A stretch of DNA of 64,000 nt from NCBI GenBank assembly GCA_947258565.1, contig CAMYJB010000009.1:1-64000 (forward strand). Direction: 5' to 3'. The stretch is from an uncultured Woeseiaceae bacterium (GTDB taxonomy: Bacteria; Pseudomonadota; Gammaproteobacteria; Steroidobacterales; Woeseiaceae). The notes below the pieces were generated by a model. The model was not told where the DNA came from, made no database searches, and saw only the letters and a list, made by a program, of their open reading frames with translations. The position numbers were made by a program, and so were the translations under genes. Of this stretch, positions 16,078-28,203 are shown one piece after another. The stretch's first letter is position 1. Every line of letters starts with the position of its first letter.

Positions 16078-17301
16078 ATGACTTACAAATACAGCCTGCT
16101 GGCACTGGCCATTACCCTTCTGGCCGCGTGCGAGCGAGCCGCGCCACCGGCACCGGATCTCGCCGCCGAAGCACAACGTATTGCGAAGGATTCCATCATC
16201 GTCGACACGCACATCGACGTGCCTTACCGCCTCAGCGAAGCGCCCGCGGACGTGAGCCAGGCGACCGACGGCGGTGACTTCGACTACCCTCGCGCCCACA
16301 CCGGCGGCCTGGATGCCGCCTTCATGTCGATCTATACGCCCGCAGACCTGGAGGCAGCAGGACAATCCCGCGAGAAAGCAGATCAACTGATTGATTTAGT
16401 TGAAGAAATCGCTTCTGCCCCGGGCGGGAAATTCGCAATCGCAACTTCCCCCGGGGACGTCAGGATGAACTTCGAGAAGGGCGTGATGTCGTTGCCGATG
16501 GGCATGGAAAACGGTTCGCCGCTGGATGGAGACCTTGCGAACCTGCGGCACTTCCACACGCGCGGCATCCGCTACATCACGCTCGCCCACAGCCAGTCGA
16601 ATCACCTTTCCGACTCCTCGTACGACGAGAACCGTCAGTGGAACGGGCTCAGCGAGTTCGGCGTCGAGGTCGTGCGCGAGATGAACCGCCTCGGGATCAT
16701 GGTGGATGTCAGTCACCTCACCGATGACGCCTTCTGGCAGGTCCTCGAAGTCAGTTCCGTCCCCGTAATCGCATCGCACTCGTCGGCGCGCCACTTTACA
16801 CCGGGTTGGGAGCGCAACATGAGCGACGAGATGATCACGGCGCTGGCGCAGAATGGCGGCATCATCATGATCAACTTCGGCTCCGCTTTCATTACGGAGG
16901 AAGCGCGTGCTTACTCCGCCGAACGCTGGCCCGCCGCTACCGCATTCATGCAGGAACACAGCGAACTGTCGCGGGACGAGGCACAGGAGCGGTTCGCGGC
17001 CGCGTGGGAGGCAGAGCATGGCCCCATGCCCTACGCGTCACTCGATGACGTGCTCGACCACTTCGATCACGTCATCGCCCTGGTCGGCGTGGACCACGTC
17101 GGCATCGGTTCGGACTTCGATGGTGTCGGGGACTCCCTGCCGACGGGCCTCAAAGACGTGTCCGCGTACCCGAATCTCGTCGAAGGTCTGCTGCGCCGCG
17201 GGCACAGCGAAGCTGACATCCGCAAGATTCTCGGTGAGAACCTCCTGCGGGTCTGGCAGGCGGTCGAAGATTACGCCGCGACGAGGTCGACCAGTACGTA
17301 A
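16078..17301 (+). CDS. Membrane dipeptidase (peptidase M19) lipoprotein
   Basis: 407 residues, a renal-dipeptidase-type zinc enzyme that should cleave dipeptides in the periplasm. A lipoprotein signal with lipobox LAAC comes first. The metal site is then visible: HID in DTHIDVPY, H in VDVSHLTD, H in IASHSSAR and D in GIGSDFDG. In-frame ATGs also occur at 16033 and 16042; 16078 is chosen because it places the hydrophobic signal at the N-terminus, although its ribosome site is poor. The last 31 bp overlap the convergent small gene. Confidence 0.92.
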   Translation: MTYKYSLLALAITLLAACERAAPPAPDLAAEAQRIAKDSIIVDTHIDVPYRLSEAPADVSQATDGGDFDYPRAHTGGLDAAFMSIYTPADLEAAGQSREKADQLIDLVEEIASAPGGKFAIATSPGDVRMNFEKGVMSLPMGMENGSPLDGDLANLRHFHTRGIRYITLAHSQSNHLSDSSYDENRQWNGLSEFGVEVVREMNRLGIMVDVSHLTDDAFWQVLEVSSVPVIASHSSARHFTPGWERNMSDEMITALAQNGGIIMINFGSAFITEEARAYSAERWPAATAFMQEHSELSRDEAQERFAAAWEAEHGPMPYASLDDVLDHFDHVIALVGVDHVGIGSDFDGVGDSLPTGLKDVSAYPNLVEGLLRRGHSEADIRKILGENLLRVWQAVEDYAATRSTST

Positions 17302-17504
17302 CGCAGCAATACTTCATAGCTGCCGCGATCGAGTTTCATGCCCTGCGGGAGCTCGAGGGTGTGGATCGGTTCCCCGGCGCTCGCGCGAATCTCCTGGTAG
17401 TGCTTGTCACCATCGCGGTACACGCGATATTTGACCTCGCGGTGGTCGCCGGCCTTAATCGGCACCGTGCTGGACGTCCAGTCCTGGATAGTCGCTCGCT
17501 CCAT
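17271..17504 (-). CDS. Hypothetical small protein
   Basis: 77 residues, soluble, mixed charge, rich in beta-type residues (EVKYRVYRDGDKHYQEIRAS and GSYEVLLRYVLVDLVAA). GGAGG lies 5-6 bp before ATG at 17504, which supports the start and the gene's reality. Family not recognised. Its end overlaps the dipeptidase gene. The upstream gap 17505-17735 is AT-rich with no gene or clear terminator. Confidence 0.6.
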   Translation of the reverse strand: MERATIQDWTSSTVPIKAGDHREVKYRVYRDGDKHYQEIRASAGEPIHTLELPQGMKLDRGSYEVLLRYVLVDLVAA

Positions 17505-17735
17505 CTTAACCTCCGTAGCGCCAAGCGAAATGGCGGCTGTAGTCAACGGTCAACCAGGAAGTTGCAAAGCCCGTGCCAAAGATTTTTCGACGCAGATCAT
17601 TTTTTTAATAATAATAATATCAACTATTTAAGATCGTTATCTAGAATGTTTATTAGATTGTTGCGCGTCTTCGAGTGTCAGGATGTGACGCCCGAGTCGT
17701 GTAAATTGCGACAGTCGCTTGACATAAGCAGCGCG

Positions 17736-19511
17736 CTAAAGCGGCCACACCAGCAGTATCATGGGGACGGAAACCAGCACGATCAGGATCTCGAGCGGCA
17801 GCCCCATGCGCCAGTAGTCGCCGAACTGGTATCCCCCGGGACCCATGATCAGCGTGTTGTTTTTATGCCCGATGGGCGTCAAAAACGCACAGGATGCCGC
17901 GACCGCCACGCCCATCAGGAACGAATCCGGATTGGCATCGAGGCGCTCGGCAATTTCTACCGCAATGGGAGCGGCAATCACGGCCGTCGCGGTATTGTTC
18001 ATCACGTCCGACAGGGTCATTGTCACGATAACAAGCAGCGTCAGTACCATGACCGGCGAGACACTGCTCGTCAGGCCGAGGATGGCGTCGACGATCAGCG
18101 TCGATCCGCCGGTGGCCTGCAGCGCGCCGCCGATCGGGATCATGGAGCCGAGCAGCACGATGACCGGCCATTCGATCGACGTGTAGACCTCGCGCAGCGG
18201 CACGATATTGAGCAGGACGTAGGCCGCTACCACGCAGCCGAGCGCAATGGGCAGATACACCAGGCCGGCGCTGGCCGCAGCAATGGCCGCAACGAAGATA
18301 GCGACGGCTTGCCAGACTTTCTGTCGCTGGATAACGCGCTGGCCGCGATCGGCAAGCGGCAACAGGCCCAGCTGCCCTGTGACGTCGTTGAGTCGCTCCT
18401 CCGGGCCCAGCAGTAACAACACATCGCCGGGCCGCAGGACGAGCTTGCGGACGTTGTCGCGAAACCGCCTGCCCTCGCGGGAGATGCCCACGAGCGCGAC
18501 GCGATAACGATACAGCAGCCGCAATGACACGGCCGATCGGCCGGCCAGCCGCGAGGATTCCGGCACCACGACTTCGCTGAATTCGAGATCGCCGTCACCC
18601 AGCACGCCCTCCGATTTGCCGACGTATTCGAGCTGCAGCGCGCCGAGGGCCTCGTCGAGACTTTCGGGACTGGCCTCGATCACCAGGATGTCGTCCGCCT
18701 CGATCGTGGCGATTCTCGCGAGCCCCGGAAGCCGCCTGCCCCGCCGCGACAGTCCGATGATCTCGATGTCACTCTTCTCGGCCAGGTCGTCCAGCTCCCG
18801 GATGCGCTTGCCGATCACCATGGAGCCGTCGGGCACGCGGACCTCCGCGATGTAATCGGCGAGATCGAACAATTCCTCGCCCGCATGCGCCGACGTGCGG
18901 GACGCTGGCAACAGTCGCCAGCCAATCAGCGCGACGTAGGCTACGCCCACCGCCGCACACGCGATGCCTACCGGGGCAAAATCGAACATCCTGAACGGCT
19001 CGCCGAGCGCGTCATTGCGAAACTCGGCAATAACGATATTCGGCGGCGTGCCGATCAGCGTGATCATGCCGCCGAGGATGGACGCGAACGACAGCGCCAT
19101 CAGGGAGAGCGAAGGGCTGCGGCCGCTCTTCTTCGCAGCCTGCAGATCGAGGGGCATGAGCAAAGCCAGCGCTGCGACATTGTTCATTACGGCCGACAGT
19201 GAGGCCGCAAGCGTCGACATGATACTCACGTGAGCGGCGAGCTTGCGCGAGGTGTCGACGACATAGCGCGCCAGCAGCTCGATGACGCCCGAATTGGACA
19301 ATCCCCGGCTGACTATCAGGACGAGGGCGATGATAACGGTCGCCGGATGCCCGAAGCCGGAGAAGGCTTCTGAAACCGGTACGACGCCGGCCAGCAATGC
19401 CGCCAGCAACGCGATGAAAGCGACCAGGTCGTAGCGCCAGCGTCCCCAGATGAGCATCACGAACACGAGCACGAGAATGACGAACAGGATGGCTTGTTGC
19501 AGCGTCATCAT
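17736..19511 (-). CDS. SLC13-family permease with two RCK_C domains
   Basis: 591 residues, an inner-membrane sodium-coupled anion transporter of the ArsB/NhaD/SLC13 superfamily. Two halves of membrane helices flank about 200 cytosolic residues holding two RCK_C (TrkA-C) domains (DYIAEVRVPDGSMVIGKRI and FSEVVVPESSRLAGRSAV). The repeated transport motifs are VMNNVAALALLMP with IGTPPN in the first half and VMNNTATAVIAAP with TPIGHKNNT in the second. Substrate is probably sulfate, phosphate or a dicarboxylate; sequence alone does not decide. It stands alone on its strand. Confidence 0.92.
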   Translation of the reverse strand: MMTLQQAILFVILVLVFVMLIWGRWRYDLVAFIALLAALLAGVVPVSEAFSGFGHPATVIIALVLIVSRGLSNSGVIELLARYVVDTSRKLAAHVSIMSTLAASLSAVMNNVAALALLMPLDLQAAKKSGRSPSLSLMALSFASILGGMITLIGTPPNIVIAEFRNDALGEPFRMFDFAPVGIACAAVGVAYVALIGWRLLPASRTSAHAGEELFDLADYIAEVRVPDGSMVIGKRIRELDDLAEKSDIEIIGLSRRGRRLPGLARIATIEADDILVIEASPESLDEALGALQLEYVGKSEGVLGDGDLEFSEVVVPESSRLAGRSAVSLRLLYRYRVALVGISREGRRFRDNVRKLVLRPGDVLLLLGPEERLNDVTGQLGLLPLADRGQRVIQRQKVWQAVAIFVAAIAAASAGLVYLPIALGCVVAAYVLLNIVPLREVYTSIEWPVIVLLGSMIPIGGALQATGGSTLIVDAILGLTSSVSPVMVLTLLVIVTMTLSDVMNNTATAVIAAPIAVEIAERLDANPDSFLMGVAVAASCAFLTPIGHKNNTLIMGPGGYQFGDYWRMGLPLEILIVLVSVPMILLVWPL

Positions 19512-19585
19512 TATTTGCCTGGATTATTCGACAACGATGGGACGATACGCTATTCGTTGCCCGAAAGGCACGCTACGATCACGTC

Positions 19586-20269
19586 ATGGGCTTCGTCGTC
19601 ATCATCGTTGCGCTGCTCGTGCTGGTCTTCGGGCCCGGCCTGTGGGTTCGCAGAGTGATCGAGCGCTACAGCAGCCCGCCCGACCGCTATGCAGGGACGG
19701 GCGCGCAACTGGCTCGTTACCTGCTCGACAAGCTGGGCATGCAGCACGTTGTCGTGGAGACCACGGACCAGGGCGATCATTACGACCCGGCGGCAAAAGC
19801 CGTTCGCCTGACTGCCGATAAGTACGAGGGCCGCTCGTTGACCGCAATCACGGTCGCCGCGCACGAGGTCGGACACGCGATACAGGATCAGGAGGGCTAC
19901 GGGCCACTCCGGCTCCGAACCTACCTGGTACGCGTCGCGCGGCCCGTTGAACGCATCGGCGCCGGCGCCCTCGTGGTAGCGCCCTTCGTGGGCGCCCTGA
20001 CCCGCGTGCCGAGCATCGGCATCATTATGTTCCTCGCGGGTTTCCTTACGCTCGCAACGTCGACCCTGGTGCACCTCGCCACGCTGCCGACGGAGTTTGA
20101 CGCAAGCTTCAACCGCGCGCTGCCGTTGCTCGATCAACAGCGGGTCCTGAAAAAGGCGGACCGCCCGCACGCGCGCCGCCTGCTCACGGCAGCCGCCCTG
20201 ACCTATGTATCGGCGTCGCTGATGAGCCTTCTCAACATCGCCCGCTGGTGGGCCATCCTGCGCCGCTAG
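19586..20269 (+). CDS. YugP-type membrane zinc metallopeptidase
   Basis: 227 residues of the Zn_peptidase_2 (YugP) family. An N-terminal membrane segment, then the active-site helix AAHEVGHAIQ (HEVGH near residue 93, zinc ligands plus catalytic Glu), and further membrane segments near 125-165 and 200-222. It should act on membrane or membrane-adjacent proteins. The third ligand is probably in LPTEFDASFNRAL. ATG at 19586 is the only good start. It is divergent from the SLC13 gene. Confidence 0.9.
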   Translation: MGFVVIIVALLVLVFGPGLWVRRVIERYSSPPDRYAGTGAQLARYLLDKLGMQHVVVETTDQGDHYDPAAKAVRLTADKYEGRSLTAITVAAHEVGHAIQDQEGYGPLRLRTYLVRVARPVERIGAGALVVAPFVGALTRVPSIGIIMFLAGFLTLATSTLVHLATLPTEFDASFNRALPLLDQQRVLKKADRPHARRLLTAAALTYVSASLMSLLNIARWWAILRR

Positions 20270-20473
20270 CGCCGAATATCGGCCTGATCCGGGCCGTGGC
20301 CATTGAATTTGCGGCGACGACCGCCATTTCGGTTCCTGGCCCGCAATGGCCTTAGAAATTACTGGTTTAGGGGCCGCAGCGCTGCTATTATCCGCGCCCG
20401 AAAGCCGCTCTGGACCGGGCAAAAGCGCCACGAGAGATGCCCGCGGTTAATCCCCGGACGGTACTGAACACAG

Positions 20474-20550
20474 GCACCCACCCTGCTCGACGAAGCTCCA
20501 TGTTCTCTGGCATGCCGAGAGTGACGTCATACATATGGGGGCGTGGGTGC
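20474..20550 (+). promoter_or_regulatory. Structured 5' leader of EF-G2
   Basis: The 312-bp gap 20270-20581 has no gene. GCACCCAC (20474-20481) pairs perfectly with GTGGGTGC (20543-20550), closing a 61-nt interior that includes a second hairpin (CTCT/GGC 20505-20511 with GCC/AGAG 20514-20521). The closing stem ends 31 nt before the EF-G start. A TATTAT at 20386-20391 could be a -10 element, giving a leader near 185 nt. Regulation at the RNA level is plausible, but no known riboswitch class is recognised. Confidence 0.45.
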
Positions 20551-20581
20551 GTTTTGATTAAGACATAGCTGAAGACTCGAG

Positions 20582-22666
<2,085 letters not shown>

Positions 22667-22689
22667 GCGCTGGCCTGCGAATCCGATAA

Positions 22690-23625
22690 TCAGGCCTCCG
22701 CGGACCCGATTCGCGGGGGCTTCCTTTGTTGCTGGTAAAAGGCATCGACGCTGAAGATCGCGACGGCGGCCCAGATGCAGCCGAAACAGACGAGGTGTGC
22801 CGTCGTCAGAACCTCCCCGTAGAAAATACCGACGATGAACTGCAGCGTCGGCGCAATGAACTGCATGAAGCCGATCACGGTCAGTGTCAGGCGCCGCGCG
22901 GCGACGGCAAATAGCAGCAGCGGCACGACGGTCAGCGGTCCCGCGACCGTCAGCAGCAACGACATGGACACAGTACTGCTGCCCGCAAATGCCGCTGCCT
23001 GCGACACCATCAACCAACCCAGCCACGCGCCCGCGAACGGAAACAACAGCAGCGTCTCGATGAACAAACCGGGCATCGCGCCGATCGCCACCTGTTTGCG
23101 AATCACGCCGTAGAGCGTAAACAGGAGCGCCAGGGACACCGCTACAAAGGGAAACTGGCCACCCCTGATCGTCAGGTAGCCAACACCGACGGCGGCCAGC
23201 AGGACCGAAATCACCTGCGGGCGCCGTAACCGCTCTCTGAGAAACAGCACGCCGACGAGCACGTACATGAGCGGGTTGATGTAATAGCCGAGACTCGCCT
23301 GCAGCACCTCCTCCTGCTGCACTGCCCAGATATAGATGAACCAGTTTGCGGAGATGGCCAGCGCCGCGAGGGCGAGCCAGAACAGCGTGGCAGGAGACGC
23401 GAACGCAGCCCTGACCTCGGGCCACTGTTGACGCGCGTAGAGAATCAGCGCGCCGAACGGCACCGCCCACACGATGCGATGCACGAGCACCTCGGTCGGG
23501 GGCACGGACTGCACAAGCTTGAAGTACACGGGAAAGACGCCCCACAGGACGTAGGCGATCAGCGCCGTCGTGACTCCCTCGCGCTGCAATTGCCCGTGTT
23601 CCTCCGCGCCGGGCTGTGTTTTCAA
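22690..23625 (-). CDS. rarD: RarD-type EamA family transporter
   Basis: 311 residues with about ten membrane helices in two EamA repeats. The family signature is clear in AYVLWGVFPVYFKLVQ, ANWFIYIWAVQ and LGYYINPLMYVLVG. It is probably a small-metabolite exporter in the inner membrane. The start is TTG at 23625, overlapping the TGA of the RND gene as TTGA; longer versions up to 23718 would sit inside that gene. It is the third gene of the adaptor-RND-RarD operon. Confidence 0.9.
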   Translation of the reverse strand: MKTQPGAEEHGQLQREGVTTALIAYVLWGVFPVYFKLVQSVPPTEVLVHRIVWAVPFGALILYARQQWPEVRAAFASPATLFWLALAALAISANWFIYIWAVQQEEVLQASLGYYINPLMYVLVGVLFLRERLRRPQVISVLLAAVGVGYLTIRGGQFPFVAVSLALLFTLYGVIRKQVAIGAMPGLFIETLLLFPFAGAWLGWLMVSQAAAFAGSSTVSMSLLLTVAGPLTVVPLLLFAVAARRLTLTVIGFMQFIAPTLQFIVGIFYGEVLTTAHLVCFGCIWAAVAIFSVDAFYQQQRKPPRIGSAEA

Positions 23626-26600
23626 GCGGAGGATTCCGAGCGCTCGGGGCGGCCGAGCAACAGGTCCCAAAAATAGCGGACGCGCGCCATGCCATCGATC
23701 TGCAACAGGTACAGGCACGGCACCAGGAACAGTGTGATGACCGTGGCAAACAGGATGCCGAAGCCCAGCGATATCGCCATCGGTATCACGAACTGGGCCT
23801 GCAGGCTGGTCTCCGTCATGATCGGCAACAACCCGGCGGCTGTGGTGAATGAGGTCAGGACGATCGCCCTGAATCGCTGCGTGCCGGATTCGATGACGGC
23901 CGTTCTCAGGTCATTTCCCCGTTGCCGCGACCGGTTGATGAAATCCACCATGATCAGGCTGTCGTTGACGACGACGCCGGCGAGCGCGATCAGCCCGAAC
24001 ATGGAAAACATGCTGATCGCCTTGCCCATGACGACGTGCCCGATTACTGCGCCGATGAAGCCGAACGGGATGACCGACATGATGATCAGCGGCTGGCTGT
24101 AGGAATGAAGCGGGATCGCGATCAGTGCATAGATGAGAAATAACGCCGCAAGCGAAGCGATGGACAGATTGCGGATAAAATTCCGTTCCTCCTCGCTCGC
24201 GCCCTCGAGGCCGAAGCTGACGCCCGGGTAGCGAGCAAGCAAATCCGGGATGAAGTTGTCGCGGATGGAGCTGATCACTTCCTGCGGCTCGACCCGCTCG
24301 GGATCGATGTTGGCGCTGACCGTTACCGTGCGCTGCCGGTCCTGGCGTCGGATACTGGAGTAACTTTCACCGAAAGTGACCTCCGCTACCGAGGCGAACG
24401 GCACCTCGTCCCCCGCCGGTGTGCGGATTCGCATGTTCTCGAGGTCGGCTATCGACCGACGCTGCTCCTCGGGGTAGCGCACCATGACCTTGAGCTCGTC
24501 CTTGCCGCGCTGTATGCGTTGCGCCTCCTCACCGTAGAACGCCTGGCGCACCTGCCTCCCGAGCGATACCAGCGTCAGTCCGAGCGCCTCTGCTTCGGGC
24601 TTGATGGCCAGGCGAATCTCGTCACCGCCGCTGGCCGCGGAGTTCTGCACCTCGAAGACGCCTGAATAGGTCGCGAGCTCCCCTTCGAGTTCTGCCGCCG
24701 CAGCCTCCAGCGCCTCGTAATTGCTGCCGTTCAGCCGGAAACTCAGCGGCGGACCGCCGCCGAGGTGAATCGCGCCTGAGAACGTCAGCATCTTGATACC
24801 GGGAATTTCGCCGACGCGTTCACGCCACATATCGCTGATCTCGACGCCTTCATAGGGCCGGTTTTCGTCTCGCGGCATCTCGACCACGATCGTCGCGCCC
24901 GTATCTCCGCTGGTGAAAACGCCGACTTGCCTGATCATCGGTACGGCATCCGGATCTTGCTCAAGGACCTCGCTGTTCATCGCGAGCAGTTCACCTTCGA
25001 TCCTGTCGATCGCCGCGTCCCGCACCCGGGGTGCGGTGCCTGTCTGCATGCGCATCTCGACCTGGATGAAATCGCTGTCGACCTCCGGGACCATGACCTG
25101 CCGAACGAGCCCGCTCGAGACCAGGCCGCCGGTGATGATCAGAACGGCGATGAAAATTGCAATCGTGACGCCCCGGTTGTCGATCGACTTCGACAGCAGG
25201 GGGCGATAATGGTTGTGGATGAGCTTTTGCAGACCGTGCTGCACGTGGCGCTGAATCCTGAGGAAGAAACGAGGCACCCTCTCTCGCAGGCGGATCTCGC
25301 GCTGCGGATTGAACAGGTCGTCCTCGTCGATGGGCGGGATCCTGGCGTGCACGAGGTGCGCCGGCAGGATCAATTTGGATTCGACCAGTGAGAATAGCAG
25401 GCAGAGAATTACGACCACCGAAATGGCCTCGAAGAATGGCCCGAAGATCCCGCCAATGAACAGCATGGGTGCGAATGCGGCGATCGTCGTCAATACGCCG
25501 AAAGTCGCGGGCACGGCTACCCGTTGTGCGCCATCGATGACGTGGTCCAGCGTCTGGCCGTCTGCGCGTATCTTCGTATACACGCTTTCACCGATGATGA
25601 TTGCATCGTCCACGACAATGCCGAGCACGACGATGAAGCCGAACAGGCTGACCATGTTGATGGTCACTGGCCAGGGATTGACCGGCATCAGCCATAATGC
25701 CCCGAAGAAGGTAATCGGAATACCGACGATGACCCAGCCCGCCACTTTCATCCGCAGGAACAGAGACAGAACGATGAACACCAGAATCGCGCCCAGCAGC
25801 ATATTGTCGAGCATCATGCTCAGGCGGTCCTGCAGATAGATCGCCCGATCCGCCCAGATGTCCATCTGTATGCCATCGGGAAGCTGTTCCGACTTCCGGG
25901 CGACGTAATCGCGCACGGCGGCAGCCGTCGCGAGTTCGTTCTGCTCCCCCACGGTAAGGACCTGGAGGATCGCCGATGGCGAGCCGTTGAATCGGCTGTA
26001 GTCGTTGCTCTCAACGAAGCCGTCCCTGATCGTCGCGATGTCCCCGAGCGTCAGGCGGGTGCCGTCACCGAAGGTGCGCAACACCAGTTCGGAATACTCG
26101 ATACCCGTATACACCTGACCTTCGGTGCGCAGCAGGATATCGCCGCCCGGCGACTTGATCGTGCCACCCGGCAGGTCGGCCGATGAATTCTTGATGGCTT
26201 GCGAGATCTCGCTCATCGTCAACCCGTACTGGCGCAGCGTGTGCTCGGACACCTCGACACTGATCTCGTACGGCCGGTCGCCGAGAAACCGGACCCGGTT
26301 TACGGCGGGCAGCTGCATCAGTTCGTCGCGCACGTTCTGGGCGATCGACTTGCGCGTGACCGGGTCCATGTCGCCGTAAATAGCGATATAGGCGACGGCA
26401 AACTGTATCTCCTGCTTGCTGATGACCGGCTTCTCGGTCAACGCCGGGAACGTCGATATGGCATCGACGCGCGTTTTGATCTCGCTCAGCACTTCGTTGA
26501 GATCGGCGTCGCGGGACACTTCCGCGGTCACCGCGCCGAGGCCTTCGGACGCTGATGACTCGAGCTTCACGATGCCGTCGACGTCCTGGATCGCCTCCTC

Positions 26601-26828
26601 GACCTTGATGACCACACCCTCCTCGACTTCCTGGGGCGCAGCGCCGAGATATTGAACCTGGACCTGGACGTTGTTCAGTTCGAAGTCCGGCTGGGTCTGC
26701 TTGCGGATCGTCGTGGCGGACAGCAGGCCCGCGACGATGATCAGGTACATCAGCAGGTTCGCGGCAACGTGATTGGACGCAAACCACGCTATGATCCCTT
26801 TGCGTTCGGTGACTCCGCGCGGATTCAC
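23622..26828 (-). CDS. RND efflux transporter permease
   Basis: 1068 residues, the usual length for an AcrB-like inner-membrane proton-driven pump. It has one N-terminal helix, a large periplasmic loop, six helices with the proton-relay pair VVDDAI, then the second repeat. The N-terminus is ASNHVAANLLMYLIIVAGLL. The sequence is of the broad multidrug/unclassified RND group rather than CusA. Its ATG overlaps the adaptor stop (ATGA) and its stop overlaps rarD. No TolC-like outer-membrane gene is in the operon. Confidence 0.95.
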   Translation of the reverse strand: MNPRGVTERKGIIAWFASNHVAANLLMYLIIVAGLLSATTIRKQTQPDFELNNVQVQVQYLGAAPQEVEEGVVIKVEEAIQDVDGIVKLESSASEGLGAVTAEVSRDADLNEVLSEIKTRVDAISTFPALTEKPVISKQEIQFAVAYIAIYGDMDPVTRKSIAQNVRDELMQLPAVNRVRFLGDRPYEISVEVSEHTLRQYGLTMSEISQAIKNSSADLPGGTIKSPGGDILLRTEGQVYTGIEYSELVLRTFGDGTRLTLGDIATIRDGFVESNDYSRFNGSPSAILQVLTVGEQNELATAAAVRDYVARKSEQLPDGIQMDIWADRAIYLQDRLSMMLDNMLLGAILVFIVLSLFLRMKVAGWVIVGIPITFFGALWLMPVNPWPVTINMVSLFGFIVVLGIVVDDAIIIGESVYTKIRADGQTLDHVIDGAQRVAVPATFGVLTTIAAFAPMLFIGGIFGPFFEAISVVVILCLLFSLVESKLILPAHLVHARIPPIDEDDLFNPQREIRLRERVPRFFLRIQRHVQHGLQKLIHNHYRPLLSKSIDNRGVTIAIFIAVLIITGGLVSSGLVRQVMVPEVDSDFIQVEMRMQTGTAPRVRDAAIDRIEGELLAMNSEVLEQDPDAVPMIRQVGVFTSGDTGATIVVEMPRDENRPYEGVEISDMWRERVGEIPGIKMLTFSGAIHLGGGPPLSFRLNGSNYEALEAAAAELEGELATYSGVFEVQNSAASGGDEIRLAIKPEAEALGLTLVSLGRQVRQAFYGEEAQRIQRGKDELKVMVRYPEEQRRSIADLENMRIRTPAGDEVPFASVAEVTFGESYSSIRRQDRQRTVTVSANIDPERVEPQEVISSIRDNFIPDLLARYPGVSFGLEGASEEERNFIRNLSIASLAALFLIYALIAIPLHSYSQPLIIMSVIPFGFIGAVIGHVVMGKAISMFSMFGLIALAGVVVNDSLIMVDFINRSRQRGNDLRTAVIESGTQRFRAIVLTSFTTAAGLLPIMTETSLQAQFVIPMAISLGFGILFATVITLFLVPCLYLLQIDGMARVRYFWDLLLGRPERSESSA

Positions 26829-27997
26829 GGCTGCTCGTCGCCTCCCTTGGCGGCAACTTTCTCCCTGCGTGACTCGTTCGAATCATCCGCGGTCCGCACC
26901 GGCATGCCGTTGATCGGCGACTCCAGGGCAGTCAGGATTACACGCTCACCGGCAGCTGCCCCGCCGTTGATGTAGGCGTATTCGGAATCCGCACGCACGA
27001 TGTTGACGCTGCGTATGCGAAGCCGGTTTTCGCTGTCGACGAACAGCAACTGATCCGAGCCGTGCAATGCATGACGGGGCACACGCAGCAAACCCTGCAA
27101 GGCCACGCCCTCGATACTCGCCGTTACGAAGGTGCCCATCGGCAGAGGCTCGAAATCGCTGTCCAGCGCGTAGGGATCTTCAATCCTGGCGACCGCGTAA
27201 GTGACACGGCTACTTTCGTCGACAACGCCCTCGCTGCGGACGACCTGTGCCGGCCACTCCACCTGCCGGCCGCGCTGGTCCGCCGACAGTACGACGGCGG
27301 GTCCGCGCGATTCGCCGGTGACCGTGATCTCTGCGGCGTACGGGAGGTCAACGAAGGCGAGATCCCGGTCAGTCAGCGGCAGGCGGACTTCGGCGTGGTC
27401 GGTGGCAAACGTCACGCCCAGCCGGGTTCCCGGATTCACGAATTGACCGAGGTCGGCCTCCTTGCTCCTTACCAAGCCCGCATAGGGAAGCCGAATGAAC
27501 GTTCGCTCGAGGTTTCGTTTTGCGCGAACCACGTCCGCCTCCGCGGTCGCGAGCGCTGCGGCGGCCGACGCAAACTCCGATTCTGCCCGATACCCCTGGC
27601 TCCTCAGCTTCTTGGCGCCCTCGTACTCGATCCGGCGCTGGCGCAGCAGCGCTTCAGCCTGGGTAACAGCGACCGTGTAGTTGGTCGGGTCGACGCGCAT
27701 CAGGGTCTCGTTGGCATCGAACACGCCGCCCGCAACGAACTTCGGGGAAATCTCGACAATGGCACCCGAAATCTCGGCGCTCAGCACAGTCTCGGTGCGA
27801 GGCCGCACCGTCCCCTGGCTGCGAACCGGAAAACGCGTGTCTACCGGCTCGAGTTCCACGACCTCGACCAGTATGGCGAGATTCTCGACGGGCTTCTTCG
27901 GCGGCTGCTTGCGCGTCGCCGACAACAGCACTGACGCGGCGACCGCTGCGCCCAGAATGCCGACAATGAGACCGATGCGCCTGGATTTGCGCGACAT
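26825..27997 (-). CDS. RND efflux periplasmic adaptor subunit
   Basis: 390 residues of the membrane-fusion-protein family. An N-terminal anchor (LIVGILGAAVAASVLLSA) is followed by the lipoyl half (TVRPRTETVLSAEISGAI), a helical hairpin (AEALLRQRRIEYEGAKKLRS), the second lipoyl half (TFIRLPYAGLVRSKEADLGQ) and a beta-barrel domain. It should link the RND pump to an outer-membrane channel. First gene of the operon. Divergent from the ExeA-like gene with a 206-bp gap in which I see no gene. Confidence 0.93.
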   Translation of the reverse strand: MSRKSRRIGLIVGILGAAVAASVLLSATRKQPPKKPVENLAILVEVVELEPVDTRFPVRSQGTVRPRTETVLSAEISGAIVEISPKFVAGGVFDANETLMRVDPTNYTVAVTQAEALLRQRRIEYEGAKKLRSQGYRAESEFASAAAALATAEADVVRAKRNLERTFIRLPYAGLVRSKEADLGQFVNPGTRLGVTFATDHAEVRLPLTDRDLAFVDLPYAAEITVTGESRGPAVVLSADQRGRQVEWPAQVVRSEGVVDESSRVTYAVARIEDPYALDSDFEPLPMGTFVTASIEGVALQGLLRVPRHALHGSDQLLFVDSENRLRIRSVNIVRADSEYAYINGGAAAGERVILTALESPINGMPVRTADDSNESRREKVAAKGGDEQP

Positions 27998-28203
27998 GAG
28001 AAAACCCCGGGAAATCGAGGCTTCGTATTGTGAGCGATTTAGGACAGAAAAGCAGTCGCTAGTTCGTCCGGGCCCGGCTGCCGCAACGCAGCCCGATGCG
28101 CTTTTTGTGACATAAACCCAAGTAATCCGGCCGGATAGACCGCAAAATTTCAGCTGCTGTCAAAAGTTGTGCATTGCAACAAAATACACCGAAACGGGAA
28201 CCT

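Noticed and set aside
19550..20431. Minus-strand 293-codon frame opposite the YugP gene
   Set aside because: Antisense to a gene with an intact HEVGH motif; composition and lack of any motif mark it as a shadow.
20400..20560. 6S RNA candidate before EF-G2
   Set aside because: GGCACCCACC resembles a 6S closing segment, but its pairing partner lies downstream, not upstream, and the rest of the 6S layout is missing.
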